NCBI GenBank assembly: GCA_903927415.1
Contig: CAIYMZ010000135.1
Location: forward strand, 1-6,128
Length of the DNA: 6,128 nucleotides
From: an uncultured Alphaproteobacteria bacterium
GTDB taxonomy: Bacteria; Pseudomonadota; Alphaproteobacteria; Rickettsiales; UBA1997
Reading direction: 5' to 3'
Shown: in pieces, positions 1 through 4,907 of the stretch
Layout: the number at the start of each line of letters is the position of its first letter
How positions within the stretch are numbered: position 1 is the first letter of the stretch
Notes under the pieces: model-generated
Told to the model about the DNA's origin: nothing
The model's database searches: none
The model's input: only the letters and a program-made list of their open reading frames with translations
Made by a program: the position numbers and the translations under genes

Positions 1-679
1 CGCCGGTGATTATTCGTGTAGTTTTGCAACCAAGTTCTTTTTCAATTTTTTCGATCAAGCCTTCGATCAAAGAAATGTAACCGAAGTAAACGCCTGAATT
101 CATTGCTTCAATCGTGGTTTTGCCGATGACATTTTTTTGCGGCTTCACCGAAATTTTTGGCAATTGCGCCGTCATGTCGTGAAGAGCTTTGAGCGAAAGA
201 TTTATTCCGGGAGCAATGACGCCGCCAAGATATTCGCCATTTTTGCCGACAATGTCGAAAGTTGTAGCAGTGCCGAAATCGACGATGATTAAATTGCCGC
301 CGAATTTTTTGTAAGCGGCGATCGAGTTGATGAGCCGATCCGCCCCGACTTCATTTTTATTTTTGATTTTAATCTCGATGAAATTGCGCAACTTTTCAGC
401 GTCAGCAATCAAAATTTTTCCGGCAACTATTTCAGAAGTAAATTTTTTTACCGCTTCAGAAATTATACCAGTAAGCGTTGGCACCACTGATGCGATGATG
501 ATCCCCGAAATTTTCAGGCAATCAATTTTTTCCGTTAAAAAAAGTTCTATGATGTCAATCGCGTAATCATCGACAGATTTTTTTGTACTGCTGAGCAGGC
601 GCCATTTATGCGTCAATTTTTCATTGCTGAAAAGTCCGATGGTGATGTTGGTGTTGCCGATGTCGAAGGTGAGGAGCAT
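1..679 (-). CDS. coaX: Type III pantothenate kinase CoaX, 3' end cut off by window edge
   Basis: Cytoplasmic enzyme that phosphorylates pantothenate, the first step of coenzyme A synthesis. Type III kinases belong to the ASKHA sugar kinase/actin-like fold and are unrelated to CoaA. I translated the minus strand from ATG at 679 and read 226 open codons to the left edge. The N-terminus MLLTFDIGNTNITIGLF holds the phosphate-binding DIGNTN motif with D6. EVGADR follows at about 110-115 (D114, catalytic/pantothenate site), then VDFGTATTFD at about 133-142 (D134), then GEYLGGVIAPGI at about 148-159. The visible part ends in RIITG, where the family usually continues ITGG. Family members are about 255 residues, so roughly 30 C-terminal residues lie outside the window. 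The start is fixed by the family N-terminus. There is no clear Shine-Dalgarno sequence: the bases before ATG are AAAATTTTCCC. The gene lies 62 bp downstream of aatA on the same strand, with a hairpin between them, so co-transcription is uncertain. Confidence 0.94.
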   Translation of the reverse strand, partial: MLLTFDIGNTNITIGLFSNEKLTHKWRLLSSTKKSVDDYAIDIIELFLTEKIDCLKISGIIIASVVPTLTGIISEAVKKFTSEIVAGKILIADAEKLRNFIEIKIKNKNEVGADRLINSIAAYKKFGGNLIIVDFGTATTFDIVGKNGEYLGGVIAPGINLSLKALHDMTAQLPKISVKPQKNVIGKTTIEAMNSGVYFGYISLIEGLIEKIEKELGCKTTRIITG

Positions 680-715
680 GGGAAAAATTTTGTCGAAACC
701 GAATGTGTTAGCGCC

Positions 716-740
716 GAAAATAGCCGTTTAGGCTATTTTC
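716..740 (-). terminator. Hairpin between aatA and coaX, possible terminator
   Basis: A perfect 10-bp stem (GAAAATAGCC / GGCTATTTTC) with a 5-nt loop starts one base beyond the aatA stop codon. The outer part of the stem is an A run on one side and a T run on the other, the layout of a compact bidirectional intrinsic terminator. Read on the minus strand, the U run is inside the stem and is followed by CGGCGC rather than more U, so termination may be only partial. This would leave some read-through into coaX, for which I see no good separate promoter in the remaining 36 bases. Confidence 0.45.
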
Positions 741-741
741 T

Positions 742-1944
742 CTATTTTAATTTTGAGCAAGCCACTGCGATCCGCTGCATCGCGTTTTTCAAAAACTCGT
801 CGCTGGCGGCGTAGGAAATTCTGAAGAATCCTGTTGCGCCAAAAGCGATTCCAGGAACCACTGCCACCAAGGCTTCCTCAAGCAAGTAGCTCGCAAAATC
901 ATTGTCATTTTCGATTATTTTTCCGCTCGCGGTTTTTTTGCCGTAAAGATTTTTGCAAGATGGGAAGACGTAAAATGCACCGTTTGGAGTGTTGCAATTA
1001 ATGCCGTCAATGGCGTTGAGCATTGACACCACCATGTCGCGGCGTGATTGAAAAAGTTTGGCGTTGGGCTTGATATAATCTTGAATGCCGTTCAAAGCCT
1101 CGACTGACGCGGCTTGCGAGATTGAACAAGGGCTGGAAGTGCTTTGCGATTGAATCATCGCCATCGCTTTAATTAATTTTTCCGGACCTGCGCCGTAGCC
1201 GATGCGCCAGCCAGTCATGGCGTAGGCCTTAGAGACACCATTCACCAGCAATGTGCGATCTTTTAATCGCGGTTCAATTTCGGCGATTGTTGAAAATTTT
1301 AATCCGTCAAAAATTAGATGTTCGTAAATGTCGTCGGCAAGAATGTGAACTTGCGGATGCTTTAGAAGAACTCCTGCCAACATTTTTAACTCAACATCGG
1401 AATAGCATGAACCAGTTGGATTGCTCGGAGAATTTAAAATCAGCCATTTTGTTTTTGGCGTGATTTTTTCTGCCAAAGCGTGAGCTGAAATTTTGAAATC
1501 ATTTTTTTCTGACGACTCAACAATCACTGGATTTCCGCCTGCAAGCAAAACCATGTCGGGATAAGAAACCCAGTAAGGTGCTGGAATTAACACTTCATCT
1601 CCCGCGTTTAAACTGGCAATTAACGCGTTGTAAATAACTTGCTTGGCACCACAACTGACAAGGATTTCGGATGGTTTGTAATCCAAAGAATTTTCGCGTT
1701 TAAATTTTTCGATGATCGCTTTTTTGAGCGATGCAGTTCCGTCAACCGCGGTGTATTTCGTGTCGCCTTTTTGAATCGCTTTGATTGCAGCCTGCTTGAT
1801 ATTTTCCGGCGTATCGAAGTCTGGCTCGCCCATGCTCAGCGAAATGATATCCTTGCCCGCAGCCTTGAGCTCATTGGCTTTCATCGATACGGCAATTGTT
1901 GGAGATGGTTTGATGTTGTCTAAAGATTTTGCGAGGAACGACAT
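742..1944 (-). CDS. aatA: PLP-dependent class I aminotransferase, aspartate (possibly also prephenate) type
   Basis: Complete 400-residue fold-type I aminotransferase of the prokaryotic aspartate aminotransferase subgroup also found in Thermus and Rickettsia. It interconverts aspartate and 2-oxoglutarate with oxaloacetate and glutamate in the cytoplasm; some alphaproteobacterial members also transaminate prephenate to arogenate, which cannot be decided here. Visible landmarks are GEPDFDTP at 39-46, YWVSYPDM near 124-131 (aromatic ring over PLP), NSPSNPTG at 171-178 with N175, ADDIYEHL at 203-210 with D204 (pyridine nitrogen) and Y207, the PLP lysine K239 in SKAYAMTGWRIGY, and FRISYA with R375, which binds the substrate carboxylate. 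All key residues are present and the length is typical. The start MSFLAKSLDNIKPSPT matches the family start, and the leader is AT-rich without a Shine-Dalgarno sequence. It is transcribed divergently from virB3 across a 147-bp gap; coaX lies downstream. Confidence 0.94.
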   Translation of the reverse strand: MSFLAKSLDNIKPSPTIAVSMKANELKAAGKDIISLSMGEPDFDTPENIKQAAIKAIQKGDTKYTAVDGTASLKKAIIEKFKRENSLDYKPSEILVSCGAKQVIYNALIASLNAGDEVLIPAPYWVSYPDMVLLAGGNPVIVESSEKNDFKISAHALAEKITPKTKWLILNSPSNPTGSCYSDVELKMLAGVLLKHPQVHILADDIYEHLIFDGLKFSTIAEIEPRLKDRTLLVNGVSKAYAMTGWRIGYGAGPEKLIKAMAMIQSQSTSSPCSISQAASVEALNGIQDYIKPNAKLFQSRRDMVVSMLNAIDGINCNTPNGAFYVFPSCKNLYGKKTASGKIIENDNDFASYLLEEALVAVVPGIAFGATGFFRISYAASDEFLKNAMQRIAVACSKLK

Positions 1945-2011
1945 GTGAAATTGTGAATTGATTTTTAAGAGCTTGGTGAGACTTAGGTTTTAAAAGGATT
2001 GAACTTGCGCG

Positions 2012-2040
2012 TTGACTTTTTTGAAGGCCGCGCGTTTTAT
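2012..2040 (+). promoter_or_regulatory. Predicted sigma70-type promoter for virB3
   Basis: TTGACT at 2012-2017 (five of six matches to TTGACA) is separated by 17 bases from TTTTAT at 2035-2040 (four of six matches to TATAAT). It points toward virB3, with a leader of about 45 nt. The -10 sequence is shared, on the opposite strand, with the predicted aatA promoter. The two -35 boxes lie in an inverted repeat, GTTGAC (2011-2016) and GTCAAC (2058-2063), centred on the shared -10. Confidence 0.5.
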
Positions 2041-2062
2041 GAACAGCGACGCGCGTTGTCAA
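2034..2062 (-). promoter_or_regulatory. Predicted promoter for aatA (-coaX)
   Basis: On the minus strand a consensus -35 TTGACA (2062 to 2057) is followed after 17 bases by TAAAAC (2039 to 2034), four of six matches to TATAAT. This places the start of transcription about 80-90 bases ahead of the aatA ATG. The -10 overlaps that of the opposing promoter for virB3. Prediction from sequence only. Confidence 0.45.
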
Positions 2063-2091
2063 CTTCTTCCTCTAAAAAATAATTTCAAAAT

Positions 2092-2388
2092 ATGTCCGGT
2101 ACAGTTGGCGCTGATCCACTATTTTTGGGTCTAACAAGGCCACCAATGTTGCTCGGTGTGAGCTACACTTTTGCTGCGCTTAATGGCATCGCATCTCTTC
2201 TTGCTTTCGTTATTACCAACCAATTTTTTTATCTTTTAGTTTTGTTGCCAGGACTACACATGGTTGGTTGGTTTATCTGTTTAAAAGAGCCAAGAGCAAT
2301 CGAACTTTTCATCGCGCGGATGTCAAAATGTAATGTTTGCCGCAATCGCTATTACCACTCAGGGACTAATTCCTACGACGTTTATTAA
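2092..2388 (+). CDS. virB3: VirB3, inner-membrane component of a type IV secretion system
   Basis: Complete 98-residue protein. VirB3 is a small inner-membrane subunit that associates with the ATPase VirB4 in P-type type IV secretion systems. The N-terminus carries the family block ADPLFLGLTRPPMLLGVSY (7-25). Hydrophobic segments lie at about 19-42 and 44-64 and probably form two membrane passes. ICLKEPRAIELF (62-73) and the C-terminal NSYDVY are, as I recall, strongly conserved in Rickettsiales homologues, so the gene appears intact. Cysteines at 63, 80 and 83 are present; C80 and C83 form a CxxC in the cytoplasmic tail. The start is the first ATG, right before the family N-terminus, with a predicted promoter upstream and no Shine-Dalgarno sequence. 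In Rickettsiales virB3 is normally followed directly by virB4; here repeat DNA and aspS follow, so any partners must lie elsewhere. Confidence 0.92.
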   Translation: MSGTVGADPLFLGLTRPPMLLGVSYTFAALNGIASLLAFVITNQFFYLLVLLPGLHMVGWFICLKEPRAIELFIARMSKCNVCRNRYYHSGTNSYDVY

Positions 2389-2390
2389 TT

Positions 2391-2466
2391 CAGTGGTCGG
2401 TTGACAGTTGACAGTTGTCAGTTGTCGAATTTTTTACTGGCAACTGATCACTGTCCACTGGCAACT
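2391..2466 (+). repeat. 7-bp-periodic inverted repeat between virB3 and aspS
   Basis: From 2391 to 2425 five heptamers follow each other: CAGTGGT, CGGTTGA, CAGTTGA, CAGTTGT, CAGTTGT. After a T-rich spacer (CGAATTTTTT), 2436-2466 carries four heptamers on the opposite sense (ACTGGCA, ACTGATC, ACTGTCC, ACTGGCA) plus ACT, whose complement again reads nnnCAGT. The two halves can pair, for example TCAGTTG with CAACTGA. The block fills nearly the whole gap and stops 5 bases before the aspS ATG. It also creates two TTGACA sequences (2401-2406, 2408-2413) that could serve as -35 boxes, though no good -10 follows. Confidence 0.8.
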
Positions 2467-2471
2467 AAATC

Positions 2472-4271
2472 ATGCACAAATACCGCACACACAATTGCTC
2501 GCAGCTCAACAAATCCAACGTCGGACAAACAGTAAAACTCTCCGGTTGGGTTCACTCAAAACGTGATCACGGCAGTTTAATTTTTATCGATTTGCGCGAT
2601 CATTTTGGCGTGACGCAGTTGGTGATTGGCGAAAAATTTTTGGAGAAAGCTTCTGCGATCAAACTCGAATCCGTAATCACTGTGAGTGGTGAAGTTACGG
2701 CCCGCGCGGCGGAAGTGGTGAATCCAAAAATTCCAACCGGTGAAATTGAAATCAAAGTCAGCGAATTAATTGTTGAATCCGCCGCTGAGCAAATTCCATT
2801 CCAAATAAATTCCGACGAAAATTATCCCGAAGAATTGCGTTTAAAATATCGCTTTCTCGATCTTCGTCGCGACAAAACTCACAAAAATATTATCCTGCGC
2901 AGCCAAGTGATTTCAAGCATCCGCGCTGAAATGACCGCGCAAGGTTTTCTCGAAATTCAAACTCCGATTTTAACCGCATCTTCACCGGAAGGCGCGCGCG
3001 ATTATCTCGTTCCTGCTCGTTTACATCCGGGAAAATTTTACGCGCTGCCGCAAGCGCCACAGCAGTTCAAACAGCTTTTGATGGTGTCAGGCTTTAACCG
3101 CTATTTCCAAATCGCGCCTTGTTTTCGCGACGAAGATTTGCGTGCCGATCGTGCGCCGGAATTTTATCAGCTCGACATGGAGATGAGTTTCGTGACGCAG
3201 GAGGATGTGTTTGCGGCGATTGAGCCGGTGTTGATTTCCATCTTCCAAAAATACGGAAAGAAAAAAGTTGAACTTACGACTTACGACTTACGACTTACGA
3301 CTTTTCCACGAATCGCTTACGACGAAGCGATGCTAAAATACGGCATCGACAAGCCAGATCTGCGCAATCCAATTTTAATTTCCGATGCGACAGAAATTTT
3401 CCGTGGTTCAGAATTTTCAATTTTTGCGAAACAAATTGAGCAAGGTGCAGTAATCCGCGCCATTCCAGCGCCGAAATGCGCTTTGCAGCCGCGATCCTTT
3501 TTTGACAAAATGATCGAACATGCGCAAGCCAACGGCGCCAAGGGTTTGGCTTACATCATCATTGATGAAAATGGTGAAGGGAAGGGGCCAATCGCGAAAT
3601 TTTTATCGGCAGAAAAATTGGCGGAATTAAAAAAATCGGCGGGACTTTCAAATGGCGATGCGGTGTTTTTTTCTTGTGGCAAAAAATCCGAGGCTGCGAA
3701 AATCGCAGGCGTGGCGCGCATCAAGCTCGGTCACGATTTAAATTTAATCGACGAGTCAATTTACAAATTTTGCTGGATCGTCGACTTACCGATGTACGAA
3801 TTAAACGAGGAAAGTGGGAAAGTGGAGTTCTCCCACAATCCATTTTCAATGCCGCAAGGTGGGCTTGAAGCCTTGAATTCACAGGATCCGCTGACCATCA
3901 AAGCATTTCAGTACGACATCGTTTGCAACGGCGTTGAACTTTCTTCCGGCGCCATTCGCAACCACAAACCGGAAATAATGTACCGCGCTTTTGAGCTTGC
4001 TGGTTATGGCAAAGAAGTGGTTGAACAACAATTCGGCGCCATGCTAAATGCCTTCAAATTCGGCGCTCCACCCCACGGCGGCCTAGCTCCCGGAATTGAC
4101 CGCATCATCATGCTTCTCGCCGATGAGCCAAATATTCGCGAAGTAATTCCATTTCCGATGAATGGCAAAGCGCAAGATTTGATGATGAATGCGCCGGCCA
4201 ATATCGCGGATCGGCAGCTGAAAGAACTCCACATTGAACTGAGAAAAAAACCGAGCGAAGGGCAGAAATAA
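2472..4271 (+). CDS. aspS: Aspartyl-tRNA synthetase (bacterial type), likely non-discriminating
   Basis: Complete 599-residue class II synthetase that charges tRNA-Asp with aspartate using ATP, in the cytoplasm. The domain order is typical of bacterial AspRS: N-terminal OB-fold anticodon-binding domain (about 1-105, GWVHSKRDHGSLIFIDLRD at 25-43), catalytic core with FLEIQTPIL (159-167) and the aspartate-binding SSPEGARDYLVP, motif 2 FRDEDLRADRAPEF (218-231), the bacterial GAD insertion domain (about 290-425), then HNPFSMPQGGLEAL (455-468) and motif 3 GLAPGIDRIIMLL (537-549). H33 replaces the leucine of E. coli AspRS (RRDLGS), a mark of enzymes that also charge tRNA-Asn and depend on GatCAB amidation; this is inference. 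Residues 267-277 are encoded by a 7-bp tandem repeat in the linker before FPRIAYDEAM, making the protein slightly longer than usual. The ATG fits the family N-terminus. A terminator-like hairpin follows the stop. Confidence 0.98.
   Translation: MHKYRTHNCSQLNKSNVGQTVKLSGWVHSKRDHGSLIFIDLRDHFGVTQLVIGEKFLEKASAIKLESVITVSGEVTARAAEVVNPKIPTGEIEIKVSELIVESAAEQIPFQINSDENYPEELRLKYRFLDLRRDKTHKNIILRSQVISSIRAEMTAQGFLEIQTPILTASSPEGARDYLVPARLHPGKFYALPQAPQQFKQLLMVSGFNRYFQIAPCFRDEDLRADRAPEFYQLDMEMSFVTQEDVFAAIEPVLISIFQKYGKKKVELTTYDLRLTTFPRIAYDEAMLKYGIDKPDLRNPILISDATEIFRGSEFSIFAKQIEQGAVIRAIPAPKCALQPRSFFDKMIEHAQANGAKGLAYIIIDENGEGKGPIAKFLSAEKLAELKKSAGLSNGDAVFFSCGKKSEAAKIAGVARIKLGHDLNLIDESIYKFCWIVDLPMYELNEESGKVEFSHNPFSMPQGGLEALNSQDPLTIKAFQYDIVCNGVELSSGAIRNHKPEIMYRAFELAGYGKEVVEQQFGAMLNAFKFGAPPHGGLAPGIDRIIMLLADEPNIREVIPFPMNGKAQDLMMNAPANIADRQLKELHIELRKKPSEGQK
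3272..3303 (+). repeat. Heptanucleotide tandem repeat (ACTTACG) inside aspS
   Basis: Four exact copies of ACTTACG (3272-3299) plus ACTT follow one another inside the aspS reading frame. They encode about ELTTYDLRLTT (residues 267-277) between the helix ending YGKKKV and the conserved FPRIAYDEAM. Because 7 is not a multiple of 3, gain or loss of one copy would shift the frame; only changes of three copies keep it. The unit resembles the 7-bp short tandem repeats usually seen between genes. Confidence 0.9.
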
Positions 4272-4281
4272 TTTCGTTTAT

Positions 4282-4304
4282 TTGGGAATCCTATTCCCAA
4301 TTTT
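4282..4304 (+). terminator. Rho-independent terminator candidate after aspS
   Basis: An 8-bp perfect stem TTGGGAAT / ATTCCCAA with a 3-nt loop (CCT) starts 10 bases past the aspS stop and is followed by TTTT (4301-4304). The stem is short and half AT, so efficiency is uncertain, but position and T run fit a terminator for aspS. The ATTCCC/GGGAAT arms also resemble dispersed palindromic repeats of other proteobacteria. Confidence 0.6.
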
Positions 4305-4311
4305 CATCATT

Positions 4312-4346
4312 ATTCCTGCGCAGGCTGGGATTCAGAAAATTGAATC
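4312..4346 (+). repeat. Degenerate palindromic repeat after aspS
   Basis: ATTCCTGCGCAGGCTGGGATTCAG contains the exact 10-bp palindrome CCTGCGCAGG (4315-4324). It looks like a decayed copy of a common dispersed palindrome whose arms read ATTCCnGC and GCnGGAATCCAG. It overlaps a second small hairpin, GATTCA (4329-4334) with TGAATC (4341-4346) around a 6-nt loop. No coding potential is visible. Confidence 0.55.
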
Positions 4347-4364
4347 AGAACAGTTTTGTAACTA

Positions 4365-4406
4365 CCGTTGCGGGACGGCCGTTGCGGGACGGCCGTTGCG
4401 GGACGG
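4365..4406 (+). repeat. Three exact tandem copies of a 14-bp GC-rich unit
   Basis: CCGTTGCGGGACGG is repeated exactly three times, at 4365-4378, 4379-4392 and 4393-4406. Each unit begins CCGT and ends ACGG, so each can fold on itself. The array is much richer in GC than its surroundings and sits between two copies of TTTTGTAACT (4354-4363 and 4408-4417). Perfect identity of the copies suggests recent expansion. Confidence 0.9.
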
Positions 4407-4408
4407 AT

Positions 4409-4469
4409 TTTGTAACTCCGCCCTCACGTTCATGTCGATTTACATGAACCTGAGGACTTAAGTTACAAA
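4409..4469. repeat. 61-bp palindrome with TTTGTAACT ends
   Basis: The ends TTTGTAACT (4409-4417) and AGTTACAAA (4461-4469) are exact inverted repeats. Inside, CCTCA (4422-4426) pairs with TGAGG (4451-4455), and GTTCATGT (4428-4435) pairs with ACATGAAC (4442-4449) around the loop CGATTT. That gives 22 base pairs interrupted by one 4/5-base internal loop and one C-C mismatch. A small palindromic or MITE-like element is the likeliest reading; it has no T run that would make it a terminator. A further direct copy of TTTTGTAACT lies at 4354-4363. Confidence 0.8.
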
Positions 4470-4594
4470 CCAAGTCCTGCGGCAGTAGATGCTGAAAATC
4501 AAATCTTAACCCACGACGAAAATCATCCGTCTAAATTAGACTTTTGCTCAACCTCTTTCCCTTTCCTCTTTCCCGTCTCTCCCACGATCAGCTC
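4470..4594. other. Non-coding stretch with a small palindrome and a pyrimidine tract
   Basis: I see no gene here. It holds the short palindrome GTCTAA-A-TTAGAC (4529-4541), and a pyrimidine-rich run at 4552-4583 with a single G, in which CCTCTTTCCC occurs twice (4552-4561 and 4565-4574). The run could be decayed repeat DNA. No known element is recognised. Confidence 0.5.
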
Positions 4595-4792
4595 TATACC
4601 CAACCTGATTCAAGAACCCGATCTTTTACAACTGGACCCCGCAACAAGTGCGGGGTGACAACTCATACTCAGTGTCACCCCGCAACTTACACTCAGTGTC
4701 ACCCCGCAACTTACACTCAGTGTTACCCCGCACTTGTTGCGTGGTCCAGAAAGCTGAAAAGGAAGTCGGTATCTTCAGCTTGAATGGGTATA
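4595..4792. repeat. 198-bp inverted-repeat element, copy A
   Basis: The element starts TATACCCA (4595-4602) and ends TGGGTATA (4785-4792). Inside these ends a 29-nt block at 4632-4660 (CTGGACC...GGTGACA) recurs inverted at 4721-4749 with two mismatches. Each inner block is itself a hairpin, for example ACCCCGCA (4636-4643) with TGCGGGGT (4649-4656). Between them lie 24-bp tandem copies. The outer segments, about 35-40 bp, match less well but share a pattern: AAGAACCCGA at 4612-4621 corresponds to TCGGTATCTT (inverse AAGATACCGA) at 4766-4775. It carries no credible gene: short open frames here only reflect the 24-bp repeat, which is eight codons long. A related copy lies after the decarboxylase at 6021. 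It resembles a non-autonomous mobile or palindromic element. Confidence 0.82.
4673..4732 (+). repeat. 24-bp tandem repeat in the centre of copy A
   Basis: Two exact 24-bp units (4673-4696 and 4697-4720), beginning TGTCACCCCGCAACTTACAC and ending TCAG, are followed by a 12-base partial copy (4721-4732) that merges with the right inner arm. A diverged half unit, ACTCATACTCAG, precedes them. The unit start TGTCACCCCGCA equals the edge of the element's inner hairpin, so the array probably grew by slippage or partial duplication of that arm. Confidence 0.9.
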
Positions 4793-4907
4793 AACCAAAT
4801 CCAGCTGAGTTGCATTTCAAAAAAACTAAAAATCCCCACCTTCACTGGAATTGAAAAAATAATTTGGGGCGGCAAAAGTGAGAAAAATCAATAAACAAAA
4901 TAAAAAT
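4793..4907 (+). promoter_or_regulatory. Leader region of the decarboxylase gene, no clear promoter
   Basis: This A-rich segment between element A and the decarboxylase ATG must hold or transmit its expression signals. I find no convincing -35/-10 pair. CCCCA (4834-4838) can pair with TGGGG (4865-4869) across a loop of 26 bases, which would cover the only G-rich stretch (GGGGCGG, 4866-4872). That stretch could act as a weak ribosome binding site for the alternative GTG start at 4878. TATAAA at the element edge (4789-4794) could serve as a -10, but no -35 goes with it. Confidence 0.25.

Noticed and set aside
608..814. Plus-strand open frame across coaX and the aatA 3' end
   Set aside because: It overlaps two well-supported minus-strand genes in antisense and shows no domain.
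4409..4469. 61-bp palindrome as a transcription terminator or riboswitch
   Set aside because: No T run follows the stem, a better terminator candidate lies at 4282-4304, and no recognised riboswitch pattern is visible.
4529..4545. GTCTAA-A-TTAGAC followed by TTTT as a terminator
   Set aside because: The loop would be a single base, too small to fold, and the stem is AT-rich; at most a small palindromic binding site.
4673..4732. CRISPR-like array
   Set aside because: The 24-bp units are directly adjacent without spacers and lie inside an inverted-repeat element; no cas gene is near.
4544..4783. Open frame across the pyrimidine tract and element A
   Set aside because: Composition is set by the pyrimidine run and repeats, there is no ribosome binding site, and it overlaps the element's structured arms.
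4648..4854. Small open frame encoding a protein with repeated SVSPRNLH
   Set aside because: The repeat comes from the 24-bp tandem units of element A, which are a multiple of three. Frames on both strands are open for the same reason, and no start signal or known domain is present.
4878..4907. N-terminal extension of the decarboxylase from GTG 4878
   Set aside because: The ten extra residues are Lys/Asn-rich like translated A-rich leader, and the family N-terminus aligns from about ATG 4908. It is not excluded, because GGGGCGG lies 5 bases before the GTG.
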